Source: Thioalkalivibrio nitratireducens DSM 14787 (GTDB taxonomy: Bacteria > Pseudomonadota > Gammaproteobacteria > Ectothiorhodospirales > Ectothiorhodospiraceae). Taken from it: a DNA stretch of 64,000 bases. The notes beneath the pieces are model-generated. The model saw nothing but the letters and a program-made list of their open reading frames with translations, had not been told where the DNA came from and made no database searches. Numbering within the stretch: the first letter of the stretch is position 1; each line of letters opens with the position of its first letter. The stretch spans positions 930,001 to 994,000 of the forward strand of contig NC_019902.2 in assembly GCF_000321415.2 (NCBI RefSeq), given 5' to 3'. A program made the position numbers and the translations under genes. Of the stretch, positions 1 through 9,686 are shown one piece after another.

Positions 1-42
1 CCCGAAGGCCCGGTGACGGCGCCCGAAAGGCGGATCCTGGGC

Positions 43-945
43 TTACTCGGAGTCCCGCTCCCGTACAAGCGCGGGCGGTGCGGCGCGCGAGGATACACTG
101 AGCGCGGTCACCGTGACGAGGATGAGAGCCATCCCGACCGTTTGAACGAAAGCCAGGCTTTCATGGAGCAGCGCGACACCGAACAGCGTTGCTGTGACGG
201 GTTCGATCATGGCCACGATGGAGGCCACGGCCGGCGCCGTATGCCTGAGCCCGTTGATGTAGAAAGCGAACGACAAGCCCGCTCCGAACACGCCAAGCGC
301 TGCGAACAGCGGCCAGTCCGGTGTGCTGAGTGCGGCCACCATCTGTGTGTTATCCCCGGGCAACATCAGCAGGATGACGAGCACCCCGAAGGCAATCGAA
401 AGCACCGCCTGCGGACTGCCGTGCGAACCGGCGTACTTGAAGCCGAAGATGAACACCGCGTAGGACAGTCCGGCCAGCAGGCCCGCCCCGGCGCCAATGA
501 GAGTGACGCCGCCCGCGTCGGTATCGTAGATCTGGGTGAGCAGCACAATGCCGACCATCACCACCGCAATCGCCACCAGCTTGAGCGCGGTGGGGGTTTC
601 CAGCTTCAGGGCGAAGGATACGAGGTAGACAAACACCGGGGCGCAGTACATCAGCGTCGCCGCCACCGCCACGCTGCCGTGCGCGATGCTCACGAAATAG
701 AACGCGAAGTTGCCCGCTACCCCCAGACCGGCCACGGCCGACCAGATCCACAGCCGACCACTCGCCAGCCCGCTACCGCGCGGCTGCCAGGCGAGCCAGG
801 CAAGCACGAACAGGAGGCCGATTGCGCCCCGGTAGAACGACACCACGAACGCGTCCCAGCCGTCGGCCATCAGGATGCCGCCGATCCCGCCTGACAACCC
901 CCAGAAGAACGCCGCCAGCACCACGAATCCCACACCCAAGCCCAT
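43..945 (-). CDS. EamA/DMT-family membrane transporter
   Basis: About 300 residues of an integral inner-membrane drug/metabolite transporter of the EamA (RhaT/DMT) type. The hydrophobic pattern fits ten helices in two EamA repeats; the first begins GLGVGFVVLAAFFWGLSGG and the second is near LAGLSYAVFIFGFKYAG. Substrate cannot be told from sequence; family members export amino acids, purines or other small metabolites. The reading frame extends upstream to 1113, but the ATG at 945 is preferred. It has a GGAAG-type ribosome site just upstream, and the upstream 56 residues are polar and unlike the family. The gene stands alone and is divergent from the broken reductase that follows. Confidence 0.85.
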   Translation of the reverse strand: MGLGVGFVVLAAFFWGLSGGIGGILMADGWDAFVVSFYRGAIGLLFVLAWLAWQPRGSGLASGRLWIWSAVAGLGVAGNFAFYFVSIAHGSVAVAATLMYCAPVFVYLVSFALKLETPTALKLVAIAVVMVGIVLLTQIYDTDAGGVTLIGAGAGLLAGLSYAVFIFGFKYAGSHGSPQAVLSIAFGVLVILLMLPGDNTQMVAALSTPDWPLFAALGVFGAGLSFAFYINGLRHTAPAVASIVAMIEPVTATLFGVALLHESLAFVQTVGMALILVTVTALSVSSRAAPPALVRERDSE

Positions 946-1133
946 CAATGGCTTCCCATTTCGCTGTATGTCGCCACTTGCGGCGACTTGATTGATAATC
1001 AGGACGCTGTTTCGGGTGCAGCAACCAATGCTCGGTGCATCCCGGAAGCCCGCGAGTGCCACCGGTTTCCCGAAGCACGAAACTTTGGGTCGGGCGCCGT
1101 GCGGTTTTACCACGGCGTCTGAGATTCCCCGCG

Positions 1134-1430
1134 ATGAAGACGATCTACTATACCGCGAGCAGCCTCGACGGCTTTCTGGCGACCGAAGACGACTCGCTTG
1201 CCTGGCTCTTCGCGCTCGGAGCTTCGCTCGACGGCGAACAAGGCGGCGATTCGGGTTACGCCACGTTCATCGCCGGCATCAATGGAAGCCGCGGAGGTGA
1301 GCCATCGAATGGAGCCGCTATGCGTATCTCCCGGCGACCGGGCTTTGTCCAACCAATGGGGCAGACCATGGTTCGTTCCGCTCTCGCGAACCAACTGCCT
1401 TGGCACGGCCCGCCACGACGGACGATGAAT
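1134..1430 (+). pseudogene. Broken RibD C-terminal / dihydrofolate-reductase-family gene
   Basis: The first ~54 codons (MKTIYYTASSLDGFLATEDD, then SLAWLFALG and YATFIAGIN) match the N-terminus of small RibD_C/DHFR-like reductases. After about 1295 the similarity in this frame stops. The other two forward frames then carry short pieces that could be remnants of the rest of the fold, such as an EWSRYAYLP stretch and a RPWFVPLSR stretch. Intact members have about 180-200 residues. I read this as a frameshifted, decayed gene. The N-terminal match is clear; extension of the remnant to about 1430 is inference. Confidence 0.6.
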
Positions 1431-1904
1431 GAAGCGCAGGAAAAGAGGCCGTCGGCAGTCAACCGCTGTTCGCAGGCCGGGCTTGCCGTGAGAGCAGGGG
1501 GTGGCACCAGCACCGTGTGACGCATTCCGGCGCGCGCTTCGCCGTACAGTTCGCCCGAGCCGGGTGCCCGTGCTTGTTTCGCCCGAACCTGGTTCGCTCG
1601 GCGACGCGTCTCCCGATAGCGACCCTTGCCGCACGAGCCAGTCGAGGAAGGCTGCGGAGCCTTCGCTCTCCGAGCGAGCGCTTCTTGGTGTCGCACGTCC
1701 GACCGTCGAACCTCTTGAGAAACAAACGTGCCCACGGTGTAAAATCAATCATTTGCGAACAAGGCAACATCGTCAGGGCCCAGCGTACATGCTGGCACGA
1801 ACGCGGCCAAGTCTGTGTAAGTTGTCGTCAACGATCTAGACTAGTATTCGAAATCAAGCGCAGCGAACGGTTGGGGCGGCGCTGCCCGCCCGGGGCCTTC
1901 GGCT
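1431..1904. other. Intergenic stretch without a supported gene
   Basis: About 470 bases between the broken reductase and the CoA-dehydratase-like pair. Open frames exist on both strands, but they are Arg/Ser/Pro-rich and show no recognisable domain. The AT-richer part around 1740-1855 probably carries the promoter of the downstream operon, but I could not assign -35 and -10 boxes with acceptable spacing. Confidence 0.5.
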
Positions 1905-3548
1905 ATGACGAGCACTACAGCGCACTTCAAGCGGCCGACGGAGAATGCCTTCACCCGTGATGAGCGCCAACGGGTGACGCTGCTGTTCAACGGTCTCACG
2001 ACAGCTCACGATCGGCTGATGGCCGCCGGCCTGAACGGACTCGGCTATCGGGCCCGGCCGTTGCGGGTGCCGGAAAAGATGGACTTCCAGACCGGCAAGG
2101 AGTACGGCAACAACGGCCAGTGCAACCCCACTTATTTCACCGTGGGCAATCTGATCAACGAGCTGGTGCGCCTGCGCGACGAGGAGGGGCTCCCCACCGA
2201 GCGCATCCTCGCCGACCACGCCTTCGTTACCGTGGGCACCTGCGGGCCGTGCCGCTTCGGCATGGACGAGGCCGAGTATCGGCTCGCCCTGCGCAACGCC
2301 GGCTTCGACGGCTTCCGGGTTCTGATCTTCGACCAGACCGGTGCCGGCGAGCAGCGCACTGCCGGCGATGGCTTCGAGGTCAATCTGCAGCTCTTCACCA
2401 CGCTGCTCGACGCTGTCTTCATGGGTGACCTGCTAAATGCGCTGTTCTTTCACCTGCGCCCCTACGCCATCGAATCGGAGGCCGTGGCACGGGCGCGGGA
2501 GCGCTGCCTGGCCGTGTGCGAGGACGCGCTGCGGGAGCGGGACCACCGGGTTCGCCCCGGCCTCCCGGCGCGCGCCCTGCGTGCGCTGCTGCCGATCGAT
2601 CGCGCGGGGGACATCCAGAGGCTGCTCGAGCGCGTGCGCGGCGACGCCCACCTGGCGCCGCTGCGCCGCTGCCGGGAGATCGTCGCCTCCGAGGTGGAGG
2701 TGGACTACATCCGCCCGAAACCGGTGGTGAAGGTCACCGGGGAATTCTGGGCGCAGACCACCGAGGGCGACGGCAACTTCCAGATGTTCGATTTCCTGGA
2801 GCGGGAGGGGGCGGAGGTCCTGGTAGAGCCGGTGGCCACCTGGATCGATTACCTGCTGCATCAGCGCCGTGTCGCATTGGGCGACCGGGCCGGTCTGGCG
2901 GACGGAGGGCCCCTGGCGCGCCTGGGCCACCGCATGCGCAGCGCCCGCGACCGCCTGTTGGTGAGCGCCGGCGAGCGGCTGCTGGCGCGGGAGTACCACC
3001 GCATGCGTGAGGCGCTGGGCGGGACCGTGCAGCCCCTGGCAGACCAGCTGGAGATGCAGCGGGTGGGCCACCCCTTCTACAACATCCGCGCCAGCGGCGG
3101 CGAGGGCTACCTGGAGGTGGCCAAGAACATCTACTACTTCAGCCGCTCCCTCGCACACATGACGCTGTCGCTCAAGCCCTTCGGCTGCATGCCCTCCACC
3201 CAGTCCGATGGCGCCCAGGCGGCGGTGATGGCCCGTTACCCGGAGCTCAACTACCTGCCGGTGGAGACCTCCGGCGAGGGCAGCATCAATGCCTACTCCC
3301 GGGTGCAGATGTCGCTGGGAGAGGCGAAGTCGCAATGCAAACGCGAGTTCGAGGAGGCCGTAACGCGCGCTGGCCGATCGCTGGAGTCCATCCGCGCCTA
3401 TGTGGCGGTGCGCCCGGCGCTGCGTGATCCTATCCAGCGCGTGCCCCGTTACCCTGGGGTGATCGGTCGCGCGGCGAACTTCGTGCTCCATGTGGGGGCG
3501 CTGATGGATCGGGATGGGGTTCCGCGCCGGGAGGCGACGACGGCATGA
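1905..3548 (+). CDS. 2-hydroxyacyl-CoA dehydratase D-component-like protein
   Basis: 547 residues, related to the C-terminal module of the very large activase-related proteins (HgdB/HGD-D-like family). Recognisable pieces are the cysteine motif GTCGPCRFGMDEAEYRLALR around residues 112-131, the NNGQCNPTYF stretch near 70, and the C-terminal block FGCMPSTQSDGAQAAV. The Cys residues are candidate iron-sulfur ligands, as in 2-hydroxyacyl-CoA dehydratases. It is followed by its activase partner with an ATGA overlap, so the two are translationally coupled. Classical dehydratases have two distinct subunits (HgdA/HgdB). Only one is present here, so the substrate is unknown and ordinary 2-hydroxyglutaryl-CoA dehydration should not be assumed. 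Confidence 0.8.
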   Translation: MTSTTAHFKRPTENAFTRDERQRVTLLFNGLTTAHDRLMAAGLNGLGYRARPLRVPEKMDFQTGKEYGNNGQCNPTYFTVGNLINELVRLRDEEGLPTERILADHAFVTVGTCGPCRFGMDEAEYRLALRNAGFDGFRVLIFDQTGAGEQRTAGDGFEVNLQLFTTLLDAVFMGDLLNALFFHLRPYAIESEAVARARERCLAVCEDALRERDHRVRPGLPARALRALLPIDRAGDIQRLLERVRGDAHLAPLRRCREIVASEVEVDYIRPKPVVKVTGEFWAQTTEGDGNFQMFDFLEREGAEVLVEPVATWIDYLLHQRRVALGDRAGLADGGPLARLGHRMRSARDRLLVSAGERLLAREYHRMREALGGTVQPLADQLEMQRVGHPFYNIRASGGEGYLEVAKNIYYFSRSLAHMTLSLKPFGCMPSTQSDGAQAAVMARYPELNYLPVETSGEGSINAYSRVQMSLGEAKSQCKREFEEAVTRAGRSLESIRAYVAVRPALRDPIQRVPRYPGVIGRAANFVLHVGALMDRDGVPRREATTA

Positions 3549-6500
3549 GCTGTTGCGGCGCAGAAGCATGCGATCATGATTCGCGCCCGGCGGAGGGCGA
3601 CACCTTGCCGGTACGCTTCATCGCTCGCCCCGGCGCCGAGCGCCCTGTGCCGCCCAACGAGCCCTTTCGGCCCACGGAGGCGTACCCCGAGGGGCTGATG
3701 ATCGGCCTCGATGTGGGCTCCACCACGGTGAAGGCGCTGGTAGTGGACCCGGCGCGGGATGCCACCCTGTGGCAGGACTACCGGCGCCACCAGACCCGCC
3801 AGGCGGAGACCGTGCTCGACTTTCTGCAGGCCATCGAGGCCGCCTTCCCCGACACGCCGCGCACGGCCCTTCGGCTCTTCGCCACCGGCTCCGGTGCCGG
3901 CGCGCTGGTGGACCTGATCGGTGCCAAGTTCGTGCAGGAGGTCAACGCCGTCTCCCTGGCGGTGGAGGCGCTGTACCCCGAGGTGCAGAGCGTGGTGGAG
4001 CTGGGCGGACAGGACGCCAAGATCATCATCTACAAGGATCTCGGCCAGCGCGGCAAGAAGAAGATCCCCTCAATGAACGATAAGTGTGCCGGCGGCACCG
4101 GCGCCGTCATCGACAAAATCCGCGCCAAGCTCGACATCCCGCCGGAGGTTCTGCCGGGGATGCCCTACCGCGGCCAAACCCTCCATCCGGTGGCCGGGAA
4201 GTGCGGGGTGTTCGCCGAGACCGACATCAACTCCCTGCAGAAGCAGGGGGTGCCGGCCGGCGACCTGATGGCGTCGCTCTACGAATCCATCATCCAGCAG
4301 AACCTCTCGGTGCTTGCCCGCGGCCACACCCTGCGTCCCTCGGTATTGCTGTTGGGCGGTCCCAACACCTTCTTGACTGGCCTGCAGGAGTGCTGGCGGC
4401 ACAACCTGAAGGCGCTGTGGCAGGAGCGCAACGTCGCCCTGCCCGACCCGGAGGGCGATCCCGACGATTACATCATCACTCCGGAGAATGCCGAGTACTT
4501 TGCCGCCCTCGGCGCCACCCTGTTCGGCCGGCAGGAGGTGGCGGACGACGCGGACATCGGCCGCTACCACGGTACCGATCTGCTGTGCTGGCAGCTCGAG
4601 CACGGCCGCCGGGCAGCGCGTGGCGAGGGCGGTCGACGCGGCGGTCTGGCTGCCGGCACCGAGGAGCTGGACGCCTTCCTGCACGAGTTCCGGCCCGAAC
4701 CCTGGCAGCCGGCTACCTTCCGGCCCGGCCAGATGGTGGAGGCGTTTCTTGGCATCGACGGCGGCTCCACCTCCACCAAGGGCGTGCTGATGGACACCGA
4801 CGGCCAGGTGCTGGCGAAGGCGTACCGCCTCTCCCAGGGCAACCCCATCGCCGACACGGTGGAGATCATCGATCGCCTCCACCGCCAGGTGGCCGACGCC
4901 GGTGCGGCACTGAAGATCCTTGGCACCGGCACCACCGGCTACGCCAAGGATATCCTGCAGGGCGTGCTGAAGGCCGACACCGCGCTGGTGGAGACGGTAG
5001 CCCACACCCAGGCGTGCCTGCACCACTACGCCGATACGGATGTAGTGGTGGATGTGGGGGGTCAGGACATCAAGCTTATCTTCCTCAAGGACGGCCGCGT
5101 GCGCGACTTCAAGCTCAACACCCAGTGCTCCGCCGGCAACGGTTACTTTCTGCAGGCCACCGGCGGCGGCTTCGGCTTCCCCGTGGAGGAGTACGCCGAT
5201 ATTGCCTTCAGCGCCGACGCCATGCCGGAGTTCGGCTACGGTTGCGCGGTATTCATGCAGTCGGACATCGTCGATTTCCAGCGCCGCGGCTGGCAGGCCA
5301 ACGAGATCATGGCCGGGCTGGCCGCCGTGCTACCCAAGAACATCTGGCACTACGTGGCGCAGATCCCCAACCCCGCCTTGCTCGGGCGCAAGTTCGTGTT
5401 GCAGGGTGGCACCCAGCGCAACCTGGCGGCGGTGAAGGCGCAGGTGGACTTCCTCCGGGAGCGCTTTCGCAAGCAGGGTGCCGAGTGCGAGATCCACGTC
5501 CACCGCCACTGCGGGGAGTCCGGCGCCATCGGTGCCGCCCTGGAGGCGCGGCGGCTATGGCGCGAGGGGCGCAGCACCGAGTTCATCGGGCTCGAACGCA
5601 GCCGCGAGATCGACTACACCGCCCGCCGGGACGAATCCACCCGCTGCAACTTCTGCAAGAACCAGTGCCTGCGCACCTTCATCGATGTGGTCACGGGCCG
5701 CGGCCGGGAGCGGCTCATCGTCGCCACCTGCGAAAAGGGCGAGGTGGAGGACGTGGAGCACATGCGCCGCATCAAGGCGGCGATGGATGCCGCCAAGGAG
5801 CGCGCGCCCAACTTCGTGGAGATTGCTGCACGCCAGATGTTCCGCCAGGTGAAGGTGGACGATGTGGCCGACCCGCTGCCGTGTCCGTCACTGCTCCACC
5901 CCTTGCGGCGCCGGCAACTGGCGCGCCGGGCGGCCATGGAGCGCCGCGAGGTCGTGCGCATCGGGATCCCGCGGGTGCTCAATCTCTACTCCCACGCCCC
6001 CTTCTTCATCGGCTACTTCACCAGCCTGGGGGTGCCTTTCCGCAATCTGGTCTTCTCCGACTACACGGACGCCGAGCTCTACAAGCAGGGAGCCAAGCGC
6101 GGCGCCATCGACCCCTGCTACCCCAGCAAGTTGGGCATCGCCCACGTGCACAACCTGCTGGTGCGCAAGCACCGCCGCAACCGGCCGCTCACACACATTT
6201 TCTTCCCCATGGTCCAGAGCTTTCCCAGCCACCTGCACGGGATACAGGCCTCCAGCGCGTGCCCCACCGCCGTCGCGACCGCCGAGGCCACCCACGCCGC
6301 ATTCGTAAAGGAGGGCGACCTGTTCCGGGAACGGGGTATCCGCTTCAAGAAGACCCTGCTCAATCTGGACGAGCCGGCCCTGTGCGCCCGGCAGATGGTA
6401 TGGGACTGGGGCGAGGAACTGGGCATCACCGAAGAGGAGTCTCGCCGCGCAGTGGACCAGGGGCTAGGGGCGATGGAGGACCAGTACGTCGACCTGCGCC

Positions 6501-7015
6501 GGCGCCAGCGCGAGACCCTGGACCAGTTGGAACGCGACGGCGGCATCGGCGTGGTGGTGCTCGCTCGCCCCTATCACAACGACCCCGGCGTGCACCACGA
6601 GATCGTCGACGAGCTGCAACGTCACGGCTACCCCGTCCTCTGGCAGGATGCCCTGCCCACCGACCCCGACATCCTGGAGCGGCTGTTCGGCGCCGAGGTC
6701 CGCGCCGGCGAGATCGCTTCTCCGCTGGAGATCGCCGATGTCTGGAAGAACAGTTATTCGGAGAACAGCTCGCGCAAGCTCTGGGCTGCGAAGTATGTCG
6801 CCCGCCATCCCAGCCTGGTCGCCGTGGAGCTCTCCAGCTTCAAGTGCGGCCACGACGCCCCGGTCTACACCGCCGTCGAAGAGATCGTGGAGCGCTCCGG
6901 AACCCCCTACTTCTGCTTCAAGGACATCGACGAGAACCGGCCTTCTGGCTCCATCAAGATCCGCACAGAGACCATCGCGTACTTCCTGACGCGCTACAGT
7001 GACCCAAGGCGTTGA
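3545..7015 (+). CDS. Double BadF/BadG/BcrA/BcrD-type activase with DUF2229 region
   Basis: 1156 residues. Two ASKHA ATPase domains lie in tandem. The first starts near residue 55 (IGLDVGSTTVKALVVDP, later ELGGQDAKIIIYKD and NDKCAGGTG). The second starts near 400 (FLGIDGGSTSTKGVLMDT, later DVGGQDIKLIF and QCSAGNGYF). A cysteine motif CNFCKNQC follows near residue 700, then a DUF2229-like region (RIGIPRVLNLYSHAPFFIGY). In the family, such ATPases use ATP to drive an electron from a [4Fe-4S] cluster into a dehydratase. The upstream gene supplies the dehydratase-like half. In many bacteria both halves are one polypeptide of about 1400 residues; here they are split and overlap by ATGA. Confidence 0.85.
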   Translation: MSCCGAEACDHDSRPAEGDTLPVRFIARPGAERPVPPNEPFRPTEAYPEGLMIGLDVGSTTVKALVVDPARDATLWQDYRRHQTRQAETVLDFLQAIEAAFPDTPRTALRLFATGSGAGALVDLIGAKFVQEVNAVSLAVEALYPEVQSVVELGGQDAKIIIYKDLGQRGKKKIPSMNDKCAGGTGAVIDKIRAKLDIPPEVLPGMPYRGQTLHPVAGKCGVFAETDINSLQKQGVPAGDLMASLYESIIQQNLSVLARGHTLRPSVLLLGGPNTFLTGLQECWRHNLKALWQERNVALPDPEGDPDDYIITPENAEYFAALGATLFGRQEVADDADIGRYHGTDLLCWQLEHGRRAARGEGGRRGGLAAGTEELDAFLHEFRPEPWQPATFRPGQMVEAFLGIDGGSTSTKGVLMDTDGQVLAKAYRLSQGNPIADTVEIIDRLHRQVADAGAALKILGTGTTGYAKDILQGVLKADTALVETVAHTQACLHHYADTDVVVDVGGQDIKLIFLKDGRVRDFKLNTQCSAGNGYFLQATGGGFGFPVEEYADIAFSADAMPEFGYGCAVFMQSDIVDFQRRGWQANEIMAGLAAVLPKNIWHYVAQIPNPALLGRKFVLQGGTQRNLAAVKAQVDFLRERFRKQGAECEIHVHRHCGESGAIGAALEARRLWREGRSTEFIGLERSREIDYTARRDESTRCNFCKNQCLRTFIDVVTGRGRERLIVATCEKGEVEDVEHMRRIKAAMDAAKERAPNFVEIAARQMFRQVKVDDVADPLPCPSLLHPLRRRQLARRAAMERREVVRIGIPRVLNLYSHAPFFIGYFTSLGVPFRNLVFSDYTDAELYKQGAKRGAIDPCYPSKLGIAHVHNLLVRKHRRNRPLTHIFFPMVQSFPSHLHGIQASSACPTAVATAEATHAAFVKEGDLFRERGIRFKKTLLNLDEPALCARQMVWDWGEELGITEEESRRAVDQGLGAMEDQYVDLRRRQRETLDQLERDGGIGVVVLARPYHNDPGVHHEIVDELQRHGYPVLWQDALPTDPDILERLFGAEVRAGEIASPLEIADVWKNSYSENSSRKLWAAKYVARHPSLVAVELSSFKCGHDAPVYTAVEEIVERSGTPYFCFKDIDENRPSGSIKIRTETIAYFLTRYSDPRR

Positions 7016-7039
7016 CGGAGGGGCAGGGGGGCCCTCGAG

Positions 7040-8278
7040 TCAGTCCAGCACGTGGGAGACCAGACCGTCGGCCAGCTTGGGCTCGAACCAGGTCGACTTG
7101 GGGGGCATGACCTCGCCGGCGTCGGCGACGGCCATGAGATCCTCCATACGGGTGGGGAAGAGGGAGAAGGCCACCTGCATGTCGCCGTCATCGACGTGGC
7201 GCACCAGTCCTTCGAGCCCGCGGATGCCACCGACGAAGCCGATGCGCTCGTCGCGCCGGGGATCGGCGATACCGAGAATGGGCTCGATGAGGTTGTCCTG
7301 CAGGAGGCTGACGTCGAGGCGGCGTACGGGGTCTTGCTCCGGGACATGGCGCGGGTCGAGCGTGAGCCGATACCACGTACCGGTGAGGTACATGCCGAAT
7401 TCGGCGTGGCGCGCGGGCCGCACTGGCTCCGCACTGCGCTCGATCCGGAAGCGCTCGGCCACGCGCTCTAGGAAGGTCTCCGGCTCCAGGCCGTTGAGGT
7501 CTCGAACCACCCGGTTGTAGTCCATGATGCGTAGCTGGTCATGGGGAAAGATGACGGCGAGAAAGTAGTTGTAGGACTCGTCGCCGGTATGCGCCGGGTT
7601 CCCGGCGCGGCGCGTTGCGGCCACGCGCGACGCCGCGGCGGAGCGATGATGGCCGTCGGCCACGTAGAGCGCGTCGAGGGCGTCAAATCCTGCCGTGAGG
7701 TCCTCGATGACGGGGGCATCGGCCACCGCCCAGAGTTCGTGACGCACGCCGTCGAGCGTGACGTCGACCTCGGCGGTATCCGCGCTCAGCCGCGCGAGCA
7801 GCGTGTCGATCCCGGCCTGGCTGCGATAGGCCAGGAAGACCGGGCCAGTCTGGGCGGTCAGCGCCTCGATCTGGCGTACGCGGTCGTCCTCCTTCACCGG
7901 CCGGGTGAACTCGTGTTTCTTGATACGGTCGCTGTCGTAGGCGTCGACCGACGCGGCGGCGACGAGCCCGGTCTGTACGTGTGTGTCCATCGTCAGGCGG
8001 TACACGTAGTAGTGCGGCTCCGGATCGCGCGCCAGCACGCGTTCGCTCAGCATGCGGTCGAGGTTCTCGCGGGCCTTGGCGTAGACCTGAGACGCGTACG
8101 GATCGGTGTCCTCGGGCAGGTCGACCTCCGGGCGCGAAATGTGCAGGAAGCTCCAGGGTCGACCCGTGACCATCGCGCGCGCCTCCTCGGCGCTCATGAC
8201 ATCGTACGGCGGCGCCGCCACCTCGGTGGCGCGCCCCGGGGCCGGGCGCAGGCCGGGGAAGGGCTTGATCAAAGGCAT
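7040..8278 (-). CDS. DUF1015 family protein
   Basis: 412 residues matching the DUF1015 family from MPLIKPFPGLRPAPGRATEVAAPPYDV through PWSFLHISRPE and KKHEFTRPVKEDDR to the YVADGHHRSAAA motif. The biochemical role is not established; the conserved DGHHR segment looks like a catalytic or ligand site. The frame is open to 8422, but the ATG at 8278 is chosen because it carries GAGGAG at good spacing and begins exactly where family homology begins. It is convergent with the activase gene, 25 bases apart. Confidence 0.85.
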   Translation of the reverse strand: MPLIKPFPGLRPAPGRATEVAAPPYDVMSAEEARAMVTGRPWSFLHISRPEVDLPEDTDPYASQVYAKARENLDRMLSERVLARDPEPHYYVYRLTMDTHVQTGLVAAASVDAYDSDRIKKHEFTRPVKEDDRVRQIEALTAQTGPVFLAYRSQAGIDTLLARLSADTAEVDVTLDGVRHELWAVADAPVIEDLTAGFDALDALYVADGHHRSAAASRVAATRRAGNPAHTGDESYNYFLAVIFPHDQLRIMDYNRVVRDLNGLEPETFLERVAERFRIERSAEPVRPARHAEFGMYLTGTWYRLTLDPRHVPEQDPVRRLDVSLLQDNLIEPILGIADPRRDERIGFVGGIRGLEGLVRHVDDGDMQVAFSLFPTRMEDLMAVADAGEVMPPKSTWFEPKLADGLVSHVLD

Positions 8279-8655
8279 GAGGACTCCTCGAAACGTGTTG
8301 AGCACGCGCAGGATAGTGGATCGACGCCGGCAAATCACCCGCCGACCGCGAGGCGCATCCCCGGAGATGCCGTGCGAACGCTCGTCTGATGGGTCCACTC
8401 GCTCGATCCGGACTTTGCCCACGGCGGCGGTGCATACTCTTGAGAAACGGACTGTCTGACCGGGATGAAATCAGTGGGTGACCAGGGCGCCGATGGTGCT
8501 GCAACGTAGTCACGTTGCTCCATGAACGCCTGCTCCGGCCCGGGCCGGTGATGGGTGGCTGACGGGGGTGTGGCTCAGCCGTCCGGGGCTAACTGTCATG
8601 CCGTTGGCCGCCAGCGCCAGGCACGCGTGCGGCGCGTTCGCGTGCAAGGCACGCT
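8279..8655. other. Intergenic region with a perfect inverted repeat
   Basis: No gene is supported here. At 8501-8518 lies GCAACGT-AGTC-ACGTTGC, a perfect 7-bp inverted repeat with a 4-base spacer. It lies upstream of the DUF1015 gene and downstream of the outer-membrane gene, both on the minus strand. It could be an operator or a small RNA hairpin. No T-run follows, so it is not an intrinsic terminator. Confidence 0.4.
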
Positions 8656-9489
8656 CTACCGGGGCGCGCGGGCATGGTCGCGACTTTCACGCGAATTGAG
8701 ATCCGCGTCATCCCCAAGACGATAGCGGACTCCCGCGCTGACGAAATTGGAGCCCCTGGCGTCGCTGACAAGCCCGAATGCCCCGGACCGGTGGTGAATT
8801 CGAACCAGCAGTTCCCACCGGGGATTCCGGGTGCGGGGCTGGGCGAACGTGATCTCCACTGGCATGAACACGAGCAGCCGCGCAGCGGGACGGCGGGGAT
8901 GCTGTTCCACTTCCGGCGTGCGGAAGGCATACGATGGGCCGAGCCCGAAGGCAACCGAAGTGTTCAGATACCGGTTCCAGGGGAATGGCCGCCAACGCAG
9001 GAGCAGCGCGGTGTTTACCTCCGAGTGATGCTGCAGCCCGGTGTGGACGCCGGCGTTGGCTTCCAGCTCCAGACTCAGTGATTCCCGGAACCCGTACAGG
9101 GTGCGGCTCGCTCCCGCCACTCCGACGTAGGTATCCTGAAACTCGGTTCGCCCGCGCAGGATGGACCCAATGTTGTTGGCGCTCCACTGCCCTCCGTATC
9201 CGAAGACGGACCACTCGCCGTCAGCGGGTTGTGCCGCACCAGCGCGGAAGACCAGCACAATCAGCAGGACGGCGAGTATCCAGCCCCAGGCGCCAAGAGT
9301 GAAGCCATAGCGGGAACCACATGGCTGTACACCAGCTCCCGATGCGGGCACGAATGCGTCAAGCGATACAGAACAATGCGGTGCTCTGCGAGGCTCCCCG
9401 CGGATGTTCGGGCGCCGGTCGCCAACAGGGCCCCCGCGGCCCCATGCGAACCGTCGCCCGCACCGGAATCCCGCTACCGATCTGGCCAT
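8656..9489 (-). CDS. Predicted outer-membrane beta-barrel protein (PagL/acyloxyacyl-hydrolase-like)
   Basis: A hydrophobic signal segment (GWILAVLLIVLVFRAGAAQ, about residues 69-87 of the longest frame) is followed by alternating beta strands and an aromatic, Arg-rich end typical of small outer-membrane barrels. The C-terminal block LLVRIHHRSGAFGL followed by GSNFVSAGVRYRLG resembles lipid A deacylase/acyloxyacyl hydrolase-type barrels, where a His and Ser act in catalysis. The true start is uncertain. The ATG at 9489 leaves an odd polar leader; a GTG at 9351 would place the signal peptide closer to the N-terminus. Fold assignment is fair; enzymatic role is inference. Confidence 0.6.
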   Translation of the reverse strand: MARSVAGFRCGRRFAWGRGGPVGDRRPNIRGEPRRAPHCSVSLDAFVPASGAGVQPCGSRYGFTLGAWGWILAVLLIVLVFRAGAAQPADGEWSVFGYGGQWSANNIGSILRGRTEFQDTYVGVAGASRTLYGFRESLSLELEANAGVHTGLQHHSEVNTALLLRWRPFPWNRYLNTSVAFGLGPSYAFRTPEVEQHPRRPAARLLVFMPVEITFAQPRTRNPRWELLVRIHHRSGAFGLVSDARGSNFVSAGVRYRLGDDADLNSRESRDHARAPR

Positions 9490-9686
9490 GTCGGCCCGCC
9501 CCCCTCCGCTCGGATACGGGCGCCTCGGTGCATGCGGCAGGCTTCAAGCCCCGGCGCGCAGGTGGCCGTGTTGCTGCGCCAGGAGCATCGGTTCTCGGGG
9601 TCGGTCCAAACCGGCGCTAGAGGACTGAGGGCTGAGATCATAAGACACAGTGTATGGTGGCTGCCGGCCTGATCGCGCACTGGCGA

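Noticed and set aside
1107-1748. 213-aa minus-strand frame covering the broken reductase region
   Set aside because: Ser/Arg-rich, no recognisable domain, antisense to a recognisable gene start, no ribosome site.
4084-7002. 972-aa open frame overlapping the activase gene on the same strand
   Set aside because: Arg/Pro/Gly-rich composition with no domain; the overlapping frame has clear ASKHA motifs.
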